A stretch of DNA of 64,000 bases, from contig JAKOVB010000067.1 of the NCBI GenBank assembly GCA_029782295.1, forward strand, positions 270,441-334,440, read 5' to 3'. Every line of letters begins with the position of its first letter. Positions within the stretch are counted from its first letter, which is position 1. This DNA comes from Pseudomonadota bacterium (lineage in GTDB: Bacteria > Pseudomonadota > Gammaproteobacteria > Burkholderiales > Methylophilaceae). Of this stretch, positions 16,640 through 25,182 are shown one piece after another. A program made the position numbers and the translations under genes. The notes beneath the pieces are model-generated. The model did not search any database. It saw nothing but the letters and a program-made list of their open reading frames with translations, and was not told the DNA's origin.

Positions 16640-16996
16640 ATGACCCAACCTGCAGCTTTAACTCTTGCAATGGCCATGACAATTCTTTTTGTGGAATTGA
16701 TCATCATGGTATTGCTGCATTTTGCACAATTCTTGCTGCCTTCTGTGTTTCCGGAAAGTATTTGGTGGATTATTGATCCCCTGATGCTTGTTTTAATTCT
16801 TGCGCCGATTCTCGTTAATTTTTTCCTTCAGCCGATGCGGGTTAAGCAGCAAGAACTTGAACGTCAACTCGATGAGCTTTCCCGGTTCCAAAAGTTAACT
16901 GTTGGACGTGAATTAAGAATAAAAGAGTTGACGGAAGAGAATTCTGACCTTAAGACACAACTTTTGATTAGGTCTGGTCAGGAACCTTCCCCATGA
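16640..16996 (+). CDS. Two-helix membrane protein with C-terminal coiled coil (sensor-associated)
   Basis: A 118-residue protein. Two membrane segments are visible: about residues 6-34 (AMTILFVELIIMVLLHFAQF) and 44-66 (IIDPLMLVLILAPILVNFFL). The remainder is a charged helix with heptad pattern (KQQELERQLDELSRFQKL), a probable coiled coil. The stop overlaps the start of a PAS protein by 4 bases (ATGA), and that protein begins with a matching coiled coil. I infer that the pair forms one membrane-tethered sensor split in two. No enzymatic motif is present. Confidence 0.75.
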   Translation: MTQPAALTLAMAMTILFVELIIMVLLHFAQFLLPSVFPESIWWIIDPLMLVLILAPILVNFFLQPMRVKQQELERQLDELSRFQKLTVGRELRIKELTEENSDLKTQLLIRSGQEPSP

Positions 16997-17925
16997 AGAG
17001 CGAGATTCAAAAACTTAAGGCTGAACTTGAATCCGCTCATGCAGCACTGCGTGCATCAGAAATTCGTTATTCCGAAAAGGATAAGGAGCTAAAGGAAAAT
17101 CGAACAGCGCTTCTCTTTATGCTCGAAGATCTTGAGCGCGCTCGCAAAAATATCGAGACTGCCCACCATGAGTGGATGGACGCATTAGATGTAATCTCTG
17201 ACCCCATCTTTCTTCATGATAAAAATTATCGTATTTTGCGTTGCAATCTGGCGTACCAAGTTTTAGCTGGCCTGCCATTAGTCAAAATTATAGGAACTGC
17301 CTACCAAGAAGTATTTCCGATATCAAACCCTCCATGCACCTGCTGTAGATTGAATGAAAGAGAAGCATCAACCAGTAATATCGTGGTGGGTGATTCAATC
17401 TATCGTTCAAGAGCATTTATCATCAGAAACTCTGAGGGAGAGTATGTAAACTCCCTGCATGTTTTGGAAGATATCACGAAAAATAAAAGCGACGAGGACT
17501 CCCGTCGCTGTCAAGAAGCTCATGAGATTTTGACGCTAAGTTCTCCTGAAATCGGAACGTGGGAATGGGATGTCGGTACTGGTGAATTCAGATGCAATCA
17601 GCGCTGGGCGGAAATTCGCGGATTTGATTTGCTAGACATTGAACCGGATGTTTCTTCGTGGGAAAAGGGAATTCACCCAGATGACTATAACGAACTACAG
17701 GCTAAATTAGCTGATTACTTTCGTCGATACTCACCGTTGTTTCAAGCGGAATTCCGAGTGCAGTCAAAATTAGGCAAATGGGTTTGGGTCTTATGTAGGG
17801 GTGTTATTGTCCAGAGAGGAATACATGGGGAGCCGTTGCGAATTGTAGGGACGGAAATGGATATCACCAATCGGAAGCAAGTTGAAGCCAAATTTCTCAG
17901 ACAAAACTCTCCCTCTGGTACCTGA
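16993..17925 (+). CDS. Tandem PAS-domain sensor protein without an output domain
   Basis: A 310-residue protein. Residues 1-55 are coiled coil; PAS 1 spans about 60-165 and has the cysteine group NPPCTCCRLNERE at the place where some PAS domains bind cofactors; PAS 2 (about 175-300) is of the PAS_3/PAC type with GTWEWDVGTGEF, IHPDDYNEL and IVGTEMDITNRKQ. PAC ends of this type normally lead into GGDEF or kinase domains, but here the frame stops 15 residues later at a hairpin terminator. So it is either a stand-alone sensor subunit or a truncated receptor. It is translationally coupled to the membrane gene upstream. Confidence 0.8.
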   Translation: MKSEIQKLKAELESAHAALRASEIRYSEKDKELKENRTALLFMLEDLERARKNIETAHHEWMDALDVISDPIFLHDKNYRILRCNLAYQVLAGLPLVKIIGTAYQEVFPISNPPCTCCRLNEREASTSNIVVGDSIYRSRAFIIRNSEGEYVNSLHVLEDITKNKSDEDSRRCQEAHEILTLSSPEIGTWEWDVGTGEFRCNQRWAEIRGFDLLDIEPDVSSWEKGIHPDDYNELQAKLADYFRRYSPLFQAEFRVQSKLGKWVWVLCRGVIVQRGIHGEPLRIVGTEMDITNRKQVEAKFLRQNSPSGT

Positions 17926-17939
17926 GGGATTGCTTTTTT
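17910..17939 (+). terminator. Hairpin terminator overlapping the PAS gene stop
   Basis: The stem TCCCTC (17910-17915) pairs with GAGGGA (17924-17929) around an inner GGTACC, and six T residues follow at 17934-17939. The stop codon TGA (17923-17925) is inside the stem, so translation and termination signals overlap. Confidence 0.6.
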
Positions 17940-18059
17940 GGAGTAAGGGTATGATTGATAAAAAGTCTTTAGTGGTTCTTGCCTAAGATTTGTGTACAAA
18001 TGCTTGTATTATGTATTAGCATTCCCTTATTAAGCATGCGTGACTATGAAGGGGCGCAT

Positions 18060-18293
18060 ATGGGTATTAAACTTGAATGGTTAGATCATCCCAAAACCGA
18101 AAAGACAAAAAATGGTGGAATTGCCAGATTCTCCATTGGGGGTAAGTACCATCATGTACAGGTCGACTCGGTAGAAATGGCATTTAGACTTCAAAAGTTG
18201 TTACAGCATGCTCATGAAGCGGGCGTCAAGAAAGGTGGCGAACAAGGTGTCGCTTATGATCATCAACGCGTACGAGATTTGCTATCAGGTTAG
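18060..18293 (+). CDS. Small conserved-looking protein of unknown function (77 aa)
   Basis: The frame is open from 17979, but ATG at 18060 follows a GAAGGGG ribosome-binding site at 18048-18054 and is the likely start. The 77-residue product is soluble and mixed charged (GIKLEWLDHPKTEKTKNGG; FRLQKLLQHAHEAGVKKGGE). I do not recognise a domain. A rho-independent terminator follows 53 bases after the stop, supporting a real transcription unit. Confidence 0.6.
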   Translation: MGIKLEWLDHPKTEKTKNGGIARFSIGGKYHHVQVDSVEMAFRLQKLLQHAHEAGVKKGGEQGVAYDHQRVRDLLSG

Positions 18294-18622
18294 TGGCTGA
18301 CAGAATCTCTTCGTGTAAATTTAATTCAGGCCATTACTCATTGAAGACCCGCTTTATAGCGGGTTTTTTGTTGGGGCATCTAAGACATATTGTTGTAAAA
18401 GTTATGTGTTAAAAAAACATTAATTAGGAAAACTATGAATTGATGGGCAGGAAAATTGTGCTCATAATGGCTTCCTTTTTTAACTGCATACTTGAAAAAG
18501 TATTGTGCGGGTTTTTCTACACAAATCTCCAAAGGCATCTGTATACAATGCGCCCGTCTAACTTCGGTATCTTTGGATCCCTTGAAGTGGTGGTTGTATT
18601 TAATCATTACTAAATCTTTCTT
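18294..18622. other. Intergenic region upstream of the receiver/YaiO operon
   Basis: This 329-base stretch holds the terminator at 18347-18369 and the presumed promoter of the operon beginning at 18623. A minus-strand 109-codon frame here (18380-18709) is AT-rich, overlaps the receiver gene and shows no domain, so it is not called. Confidence 0.5.
18347..18369 (+). terminator. Rho-independent terminator
   Basis: The stem ACCCGC (18347-18352) pairs with GCGGGT (18359-18364) around loop TTTATA, followed by a run of six T. It ends the transcript of the 77-residue protein gene. Confidence 0.88.
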
Positions 18623-19036
18623 ATGACTAACAATATAAATACAAAGAAAAATCCACCTGAGATTTTGCTTATAGAGAGCGATGCGTTGATTGCATCGCTG
18701 GTTAACCATCTATTAAACAGGCAAGGATATGAAGTGCAGATAGCAAGTGATGGCCAGGAGGCGCAAGCAGTTATTCTGAATCGAGAAGAACCGCCCGGCT
18801 TGGTAATGTTGGAGCTCATGCTGCCTTATGTCGACGGTTTCGAACTTCTTCAATTAATGCGAGGTAATCCTAAGTGGAGACGTACTCCAATCTTTGTGAT
18901 CTCTGGAAAATCCCAGGAAGAAGATATCGTTAGGGCTTTCAAGCTTGGTGCTTCTGATTTTGTAGTGAAGCCATTCCGTACAAATGAACTCATGGCTCGA
19001 GTTGCACGTCATATTGAAATGTCAGAAGCCATATGA
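18623..19036 (+). CDS. Degenerate receiver-domain protein (phospho-Asp replaced by Glu)
   Basis: A 137-residue single receiver domain. The beta1 acidic site reads LLIESDAL (Glu18, Ser19, Asp20) instead of two adjacent acids. The phospho-acceptor position reads VMLELMLPYVDGF: residue 64 is Glu (codon GAG at 18812-18814) where Asp is expected. Downstream features are conserved: Ser94 in VISGK and Lys116 in FVVKPF. It therefore probably cannot be phosphorylated normally and may be locked in an active-like form or act as a protein adaptor. The stop overlaps the YaiO gene start by 4 bases, and it heads the polysaccharide operon. Confidence 0.85.
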   Translation: MTNNINTKKNPPEILLIESDALIASLVNHLLNRQGYEVQIASDGQEAQAVILNREEPPGLVMLELMLPYVDGFELLQLMRGNPKWRRTPIFVISGKSQEEDIVRAFKLGASDFVVKPFRTNELMARVARHIEMSEAI

Positions 19037-20298
19037 GCATGGAGCGAGTAATTGGTGTTTTAGTGTTGTGCTGGTCACTGCAATTGCAGGCAGCATCGTT
19101 GGATGGGATAAGGCAGGATTTGCAGGAGCGCCATTATTCAAAGGCCGAATCTGCCCTCAAGGAAATTCTCTCTGAAAATCCAAAAAATGATGAGGCACGG
19201 TACCTTCTGGCCAGGGTTCTGTCCTGGCAAGGGAATTATATTCAGGCATACGTCGAATATCAGACGTTGCTGACGCGGGAACCAGATAATACGGATTACC
19301 TTCTTGGGTTGGCGCAGGTCGAATTCTGGCGAGGGAACCCTTCCGAAGCAATCCCAATTTTAGAGCGTGCACGCAATCTGAATCCGAAAGATAGCGACCT
19401 TGTTAGGTTGAATATTCAGGCGCTTGCGGCAATTGGGGATCAAACGTCCTATAGTAAGGCACTTAAACTACAGACAGAAGCAATCAAGCAATTTCCCGCT
19501 CAGGAGTGGAGGATTGTCGAACCAATCGCCGTTACGCAACCTGAACTGACTATGAACGATTCTGGTGTCCCCACAAAAGTGCAGGACGCACTGGATCGGA
19601 GTTTTGCCAAAGAACGAAATAATCAGATTGGAGCGGGATTTTCCTTCGATCATTTAAGTAAGGGTAAAGGTGTCTGGCGTGCTCGCTACATCGAATTTGA
19701 ACATCGATTTGCACCTAGAAAGATCGTTTACGGTAGCTTACAAGAATCAGATCGTTTCAATCTAAATGATCTGCAATGGATTCTAGGGGGCTATTATCCA
19801 TTGCCCGCAGATATAACGCTGAATGTCGAAGCGAATGCCAGCGCCTCTCACAATATGATCCCACGACACAGTGAGTTGGCCTCGTTGCAGTTTCCTTTGG
19901 GGAATGCGTTTTTCCTGACGGGGGGTATGAAGCATAGTGAATATACAGCTTCAAATTCTTTGCAGGAGTTTGGGATGATAGAGAAATATTTTAGCGATTA
20001 TCGAATCGCTTATACCCTTACTGCTACCCAGTCTCATGGTATTAACGAATTCGGGCACCGTGCATCGCTATCCCGATATTACAACGAGATCAGTTACGCG
20101 ACATTGTCTTTAAGCTCTGGAACCGAGGTCGAGCAGGTTACAGGTAAAAACTACTTTTATGATACTTGGTTTGTCGGCGCAAACGGACGGCACTGGATTA
20201 ATAAGGATTGGGCTTTGCTGTGGTCTATCGGGAGAACCGTTCAGGACACAGCGTACACGCGAACTGGAGCAAGCCTGGGTTTCCGTTATGCTTTCTGA
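19033..20298 (+). CDS. YaiO-family TPR/outer-membrane beta-barrel protein
   Basis: A 421-residue exported protein. A signal peptide occupies about residues 1-21 (VLVLCWSLQLQAAS). Residues about 22-150 hold TPR-like helical repeats (ARYLLARVLSWQGNYIQAYV; PDNTDYLLGLAQVEFWRGNP). From about residue 190 to the end alternating hydrophobic strands ending in aromatic Phe (SLGFRYAF) indicate a beta-barrel of the YaiO type. This matches the arrangement of PgaA-like exporters, suggesting polysaccharide passage through the outer membrane. It overlaps the receiver gene by 4 bases and the HEAT gene by 11, so one operon. Confidence 0.85.
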   Translation: MSMERVIGVLVLCWSLQLQAASLDGIRQDLQERHYSKAESALKEILSENPKNDEARYLLARVLSWQGNYIQAYVEYQTLLTREPDNTDYLLGLAQVEFWRGNPSEAIPILERARNLNPKDSDLVRLNIQALAAIGDQTSYSKALKLQTEAIKQFPAQEWRIVEPIAVTQPELTMNDSGVPTKVQDALDRSFAKERNNQIGAGFSFDHLSKGKGVWRARYIEFEHRFAPRKIVYGSLQESDRFNLNDLQWILGGYYPLPADITLNVEANASASHNMIPRHSELASLQFPLGNAFFLTGGMKHSEYTASNSLQEFGMIEKYFSDYRIAYTLTATQSHGINEFGHRASLSRYYNEISYATLSLSSGTEVEQVTGKNYFYDTWFVGANGRHWINKDWALLWSIGRTVQDTAYTRTGASLGFRYAF

Positions 20299-21337
20299 TT
20301 CAGCAGTTCGTCTTGCGTTCTGGATTGGTGCCGTTTCAATCCTGATGACCTTGGTGTTGTTAGTGCAAATAGTCTGGGCACGAATTGAGTTATTGACCAA
20401 ACGTTTCATCAGGCGTCGCTTTCTATTGCGATGGCAGCCTGTGCTTATTGGCACAATTGCAGGTGACAATATCGAAATTCCTGATTTGCGCCCTGATGAA
20501 CTTACTGAGTTTCTTTTGCTCTGGGTGCGCCTGCACAAAACCGTATATGGCAATGCAGGTGAACGGCTGAACCACATGTTGGCGAAGCTTGGTCTTGAGC
20601 CTGAAGTTCTTAAAGGTATTCAGAAAGGTAGCTTAGACACGCGGTTGGTCTGTATGACGGTTGCGGGTTATTTCGGTAGTCGCGAGGCCCTTCCGGAACT
20701 AAAAGAAGCTCTAAAGGATGCTTCTTCAGTAGTTTCTATTACTGCAGCCTACGCCTTGATTCGGATTGATGTTGATCTGGCTGCGAAAGAGGTGATTCCG
20801 TTAATTATTCAAAGGCGAGACTGGACTGTTGATCGAACGGCAATATTGCTACAAGAGTCTGATCAGAAGATCGTGGACGCGTTTATTGCTTCAGTAGAGC
20901 AAGCGGAGCAGCAAGGTAAACCCTACCTGACTCGTCTAATGCGTATTCTTGATGTTCTGCAGGTTTCTAAGCCTTTACCCTTCGTGCGACACATACTCGA
21001 GTACAGTGATAATGTCGAACTGGTTTCCACTGCCTTGAAACTTGTGCGCTCCCCAAATGATCTGGATTTGGTAAGAAAACGTGCAAACGATCCAAATTGG
21101 TCAATTCAGGTTCAGGCCGCTACTGTGCTTGGTCGCCTGGGATCGACAGAGGATGTTTCGTTGCTTGTGTCCCTGTTAAGCTCAAAGGAATGGTGGGTAC
21201 GATATCGTTCTGCCAAGTCTCTTCTGCAACTTCCATTTTTGACTGTTCAGGATGTCGAGGCGCTCAGATTTAGCATGGACGACAATTATGCCATCGACAT
21301 TCTTTCCCAGACTTTAGCAGAGCAGGCAGCGCGATGA
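20288..21337 (+). CDS. Membrane-anchored HEAT-repeat protein
   Basis: A 349-residue protein when started at ATG 20288, inside the end of the YaiO gene; the frame is open further upstream but that would overlap the barrel by over 130 bases. One N-terminal membrane helix (about residues 8-30, FWIGAVSILMTLVLLVQIVW) is followed by helical repeats of HEAT type, for example VVSITAAYALIRIDVDLAAK, SIQVQAATVLGRLGSTEDVS and WWVRYRSAKSLLQLPF. It is probably cytoplasmic after the helix and serves as a scaffold for the glycosyltransferase encoded next, whose start overlaps its stop by 4 bases (ATGA). The scaffold role is inference. Confidence 0.8.
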   Translation: MLSDSAVRLAFWIGAVSILMTLVLLVQIVWARIELLTKRFIRRRFLLRWQPVLIGTIAGDNIEIPDLRPDELTEFLLLWVRLHKTVYGNAGERLNHMLAKLGLEPEVLKGIQKGSLDTRLVCMTVAGYFGSREALPELKEALKDASSVVSITAAYALIRIDVDLAAKEVIPLIIQRRDWTVDRTAILLQESDQKIVDAFIASVEQAEQQGKPYLTRLMRILDVLQVSKPLPFVRHILEYSDNVELVSTALKLVRSPNDLDLVRKRANDPNWSIQVQAATVLGRLGSTEDVSLLVSLLSSKEWWVRYRSAKSLLQLPFLTVQDVEALRFSMDDNYAIDILSQTLAEQAAR

Positions 21338-22779
21338 ATTGGTTTCCATGGACATGGCCTGAAATTTCTCGATTCAGCCAGTGGTTTTTCTTGGCTTATT
21401 TCATTGCCATTAATGCTGGCTATTTAACACTAAACATTATTTGCTCATTTTCGTTGCGCAGATATATGCCGTTGCGAGTTCTTGACGATATGCCCCAGAT
21501 TTATTCTGGGCTCGAACTACCGGTCAGCATTATTGTGCCCGCGTATAACGAGAAAAACAGCATCGTTGCCTCGGTGCTTTCTATGCTACACATGCATTAT
21601 CCGCTTTTCGAAATCATCATCGTTAATGATGGATCAACTGATACAACACTCGATGAGCTAAAAGAAAAACTTTCCCTTACGCGCTTTCCGGAAGCTTACC
21701 GCAAACGTCTTGAGACGGAAGAAATTCAGACTGTTTATATTTCTGAACGATATCCGTCGGTGCGTGTAATTGACAAGCAGAATGGCGGGAAGGCCGATTC
21801 CATCAATGCGGGGATTAATGCTGCACGATACCCGCTTTTCTGCGTTGTCGATGCAGACAGTGTGTTGCAGCCTGATAGTTTGAGAAAAATTGTTCAGCCT
21901 TTCTTGGAGGACCAGCGTGTTGTCGCTGCAGGCGGAACAATCCGTGTGGCTAATGGGTGTCAGGTCAAAGGTGGATTTCTCAGAAAAACTGGATTACCAA
22001 GTAATCTGCTTGCAATCATGCAAGTGGTGGAATACATCCGTGCTTTTCTTATGGGCCGCCTTGGTTGGTCTGCTATTGATGGACTTTTGATTGTTTCTGG
22101 CGCATTTGGCGTTTTCCGCAAGGAGACCGTCATTACCGTTGGGGGATTCCGCCGTGACACCGTGGGCGAAGACATGGAAATGATTGTCCGAATTCACCGA
22201 GTAATGCGCCAAAAAAATAAACCATATCGGATTGTGTTTCTTCCAGACCCGGTAGCCTGGACTGAAGTGCCTGAGGATTTCCGAACACTTATGAATCAGC
22301 GTTCCAGATGGCAAAAGGGGCTTTCTGAGAGCTTGATGGGGAATCTTGGATTAATGTTCTGTCGACGAGGCGGGGCGCCAGGATGGTTAGCTTTCCCTTT
22401 CATGCTGATTTTTGAGTGGTTGGGACCTCTGATCGAAGTTTCTGGCTATATCCTGATGGGGGTTTTTTGCTGGTTAGGCTATATTTCATGGCCTGTTTTT
22501 ATGGTTTTCCTATTTGCCACGATCGGACTCGGCCTCTTGGTCTCGATCTCAAGCTTAATGCTTGAGGAAATGAGCTTCCATCTTTATGAAAGACCCAGGC
22601 AAATGGTCTGGTTGATATTCGCCACCATTCTTGAAAATCTGGGTTTCAGACAACTCAATTCGTTATGGCGTTTAATGGGGTTAATCGGTTGGATTTTTCG
22701 ACGCAATAAGGGACACTGGGGAAAGATGCATCGATCTGCCAGTTGGCATGAGCCAGTCCAGAGGATATCTAAATCATAA
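21334..22779 (+). CDS. Processive family-2 glycosyltransferase, membrane protein
   Basis: A 481-residue GT2 enzyme of the PgaC/BcsA class. After an N-terminal membrane helix, the GT-A domain shows IIVPAYNEKNSIVASVL, IIIVNDGSTDTTL, NGGKADSINAGIN, VVDADSV (DxD), TVGEDMEM (the catalytic acid) and NQRSRWQKG (the QxxRW motif of processive polymerases). Four to five hydrophobic helices follow (about residues 350-455). It would polymerise a sugar from a nucleotide donor and push it across the inner membrane. It has no PilZ domain. It is coupled to the HEAT protein and followed by an exported putative hydrolase. Confidence 0.93.
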   Translation: MNWFPWTWPEISRFSQWFFLAYFIAINAGYLTLNIICSFSLRRYMPLRVLDDMPQIYSGLELPVSIIVPAYNEKNSIVASVLSMLHMHYPLFEIIIVNDGSTDTTLDELKEKLSLTRFPEAYRKRLETEEIQTVYISERYPSVRVIDKQNGGKADSINAGINAARYPLFCVVDADSVLQPDSLRKIVQPFLEDQRVVAAGGTIRVANGCQVKGGFLRKTGLPSNLLAIMQVVEYIRAFLMGRLGWSAIDGLLIVSGAFGVFRKETVITVGGFRRDTVGEDMEMIVRIHRVMRQKNKPYRIVFLPDPVAWTEVPEDFRTLMNQRSRWQKGLSESLMGNLGLMFCRRGGAPGWLAFPFMLIFEWLGPLIEVSGYILMGVFCWLGYISWPVFMVFLFATIGLGLLVSISSLMLEEMSFHLYERPRQMVWLIFATILENLGFRQLNSLWRLMGLIGWIFRRNKGHWGKMHRSASWHEPVQRISKS

Positions 22780-22783
22780 TCAC

Positions 22784-24103
22784 ATGAAATGGCTACCTAT
22801 TATTCTGGTTTTAGTGATGCCTGCTGCCCATGGCGATTCGCTCTCACTATGCCATGGAATGCCATCCTCTGCATTACAGGCAAATGATAGCAGCATCCTT
22901 GCCAGCTATCTTCAACCTAATGGGACGGTTAGTTTCTTGAAATTGACGCAACAGCCAGCGACAAATGGTTGTTCAAGTCGTAATGTAGATTTAAAGCGTG
23001 AACATATTCTTTGGGCAGGCTTTGCTCCAAAAATCACCTCTGATATGTCGGTGGTGGGGTTGCAGGGGCAAGTGGTATCCGGAGTTTTTAAACCCGGAGA
23101 AGTTATTCCGCAAGAGCTACCTGGAAAAGGGAGTGCTCCAAAATCAGTAAGGATGCCTAAACAAAAAACCTCTATTTTTTCTACGATACCAGATCGGTCT
23201 GCTTGGTTCTGGTCTCCATCGGTATGGATGGAAACATCACAGAAGATATTTGAGGCAAGGGGCCAGTACAAACTTGGGCGTGTTTTTATTACAGTGCCGA
23301 TTCGGAATGGATTAGTCGTCAGTCCCGATGAGTTACGAGCATTCCTGAGTCAGGCACATGCAGATGGCCTGCAGGTCTGGGCTGTGATGGGAGATCCGCG
23401 AGCTGCACTGGAAGAAGAAAAGAACAGATTTGTTAGTGCAGCTGCAGCATTGGAAGATTTTAATTATAACGGCACAAAAGCGGAAAGACTGGATGGTTTG
23501 CAGCTTGATATCGAGGTCTATCTTTTGCCTGGATTTTGGCTTGATCAAGCTGCTTGGTTATCAAGATATTCTTCGGTAATTAACTCGATTAGTCAGGCAG
23601 CTCCAGATGTCGAGCTTGATCTTGTACTACCGTTCTGGATGAGCCCGGAAAGTCCAGATGTGTTATCCATGCTTGAGGAAGTCTTGCCTAACATCACACG
23701 TCTGACGGTTATGGATTATCGTACGGACCCAGACCAGATTGAATATTTTGCGACGATTTTTCTTGATTGGGGAGCCGAGCATGGTAAACAGGTTACTATT
23801 GCCATAGAAACGCTTCCTATGCCAATTGAAGATCGCCGATATTATCAGCAGGCAGAATCGGGAGAGTTGGTCATGCTGACTATGGGGGGGTACAACTTAT
23901 TGTTCTTGCTGGATAAGCCTGGAGCTTCATCAGAGGGAATCAAAGCCTTTCGATATAGCCATCAAAGGCAAATTGACGGAACTGAGATTAGCTTTTTTCG
24001 GCGACAAGGTGATCTTTCCGGATTGCTTGATAAGCTTGAAGGTAGGTTGAAGCCATGGGTGTCATTCTCAGGGATGGCAATCCATGGCCTCGATCAAAGG
24101 TAA
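22784..24103 (+). CDS. Exported putative glycoside hydrolase-like barrel protein
   Basis: A 439-residue protein with a signal peptide (KWLPIILVLVMPAAHG). An earlier in-frame ATG at 22748 is possible but would put charged residues before the signal. The C-terminal two thirds resemble a TIM barrel: LQVWAVMGDP, then LDGLQLDIEVYLLPGFWL, whose DGxxxDIE pattern is like GH18-type barrels, then VELDLVLPFWM, RLTVMDYRTD and VTIAIETLPM. The acid at the end of DIE would be the catalytic candidate. I infer a periplasmic enzyme trimming or releasing the polymer made by the preceding glycosyltransferase, comparable in position to PgaB. The exact family was not identified. Confidence 0.72.
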   Translation: MKWLPIILVLVMPAAHGDSLSLCHGMPSSALQANDSSILASYLQPNGTVSFLKLTQQPATNGCSSRNVDLKREHILWAGFAPKITSDMSVVGLQGQVVSGVFKPGEVIPQELPGKGSAPKSVRMPKQKTSIFSTIPDRSAWFWSPSVWMETSQKIFEARGQYKLGRVFITVPIRNGLVVSPDELRAFLSQAHADGLQVWAVMGDPRAALEEEKNRFVSAAAALEDFNYNGTKAERLDGLQLDIEVYLLPGFWLDQAAWLSRYSSVINSISQAAPDVELDLVLPFWMSPESPDVLSMLEEVLPNITRLTVMDYRTDPDQIEYFATIFLDWGAEHGKQVTIAIETLPMPIEDRRYYQQAESGELVMLTMGGYNLLFLLDKPGASSEGIKAFRYSHQRQIDGTEISFFRRQGDLSGLLDKLEGRLKPWVSFSGMAIHGLDQR

Positions 24104-24117
24104 ATAAAATCCAAATG

Positions 24118-25089
24118 TTAGTTTGTCGTTCCTATCTTCTTAAGCAGTTCAACCGCATCTGTGTTGGCTGGGTTGATTTTGACTGCCTTCTCTAATTTTT
24201 CCTTTGCGGCTTTTAATTGTCCTTGGTAATACAGGGCAATACCCAAGCCGGTAAGTGCAGACTCGTTTTCAGGGTAGGATGCAAGCACTTTTGAAAATGC
24301 CATGGCCGCATCTTCTGGAGGATTCTCCCTTAATCGGCAATAGGCTAACCCAACATCTCTATCAAGATTTTCTTCGGGAAGACCGGATACTGCCATGAAT
24401 CTTGTACGTGATTCGCTGATGTTTCCTTGTCGGTATGCAATCCATGCGTACAAAAGCTTGGCCGATGTTGGTCGCTCGGACATGCTCTCAATCACCTGGT
24501 TCGCTTCATTGAAATAGCCCTGATGATATAGTTCCTCTGCCTTATCAAGTTCTACAGATTTCTCGCTTCGCTCACCTTGCTGAAAAGTGTAGCGACCCGT
24601 AGTGATTTTTTTTCCATCAAGTATTTTTTTAACCACCATCACTCTGTGAATTCCTAAGTAACAGTGAACATATACTTTGCCCTTGGACTCAGCGATGGCC
24701 TTCGCCGCTGCTGCAGCATTTTGATCGTAATGATCCCCCATTTTCTGACCTAAGATGCTAATCATAGGAAAGTTAAGAAATACCATCCCGGCATTGTTTG
24801 CAAGTATGGTTTCCTGATCAATTAATTTGCTTTCGTAAGGAATAGAGGGGTCTAGAAGACTAACTATTGTCTTAACGCCATTGGACTTTAACTTCTCAAA
24901 ATCCCTTGCTACAGGGTAAGGTCCGATTACGATGTCAGCGCTAACGTCGGAGATTTCGCCACGAAATGCTCGCATGACAGGGTTCTCTGGCGTAATCAGT
25001 AGAAAATACCCTGCAGCAAAGACGATGGCTGATATGACGAGGATCTTGAAATATAAACCTGAAAGGGACGGAAATTTAAATCTGAACAT
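24118..25089 (-). CDS. Membrane-anchored dual-specificity phosphatase fused to TPR repeats
   Basis: A 323-residue protein from ATG 25089 (TTG at 25104 also possible). One membrane helix (about residues 15-35) is followed by a dual-specificity/tyrosine phosphatase domain with the P-loop VHCYLGIHRV (HCx5R) near residue 145 and a general-acid candidate upstream (LLDPSIPYESK). Residues about 195-320 are TPR-like (LLYAWIAYRQGNISESR; ALTGLGIALYYQGQLKAAKE). The combination is uncommon. It is convergent with the polysaccharide operon, with 14 bases between stops. A role in dephosphorylating a polysaccharide or protein partner is possible but unproven. Confidence 0.8.
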   Translation of the reverse strand: MFRFKFPSLSGLYFKILVISAIVFAAGYFLLITPENPVMRAFRGEISDVSADIVIGPYPVARDFEKLKSNGVKTIVSLLDPSIPYESKLIDQETILANNAGMVFLNFPMISILGQKMGDHYDQNAAAAAKAIAESKGKVYVHCYLGIHRVMVVKKILDGKKITTGRYTFQQGERSEKSVELDKAEELYHQGYFNEANQVIESMSERPTSAKLLYAWIAYRQGNISESRTRFMAVSGLPEENLDRDVGLAYCRLRENPPEDAAMAFSKVLASYPENESALTGLGIALYYQGQLKAAKEKLEKAVKINPANTDAVELLKKIGTTN

Positions 25090-25182
25090 AGGGTTTTTTG
25101 GCAATTAGGCTCAATGGATTAGCTTGGTAAACGAAAATTAAATATATCGACGCATTGGTTAAGGATCAATAGACATTAACAA

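Noticed and set aside
18380..18709. 109-codon minus-strand frame before the receiver gene
   Set aside because: Overlaps the receiver gene, AT-rich composition, no protein features.
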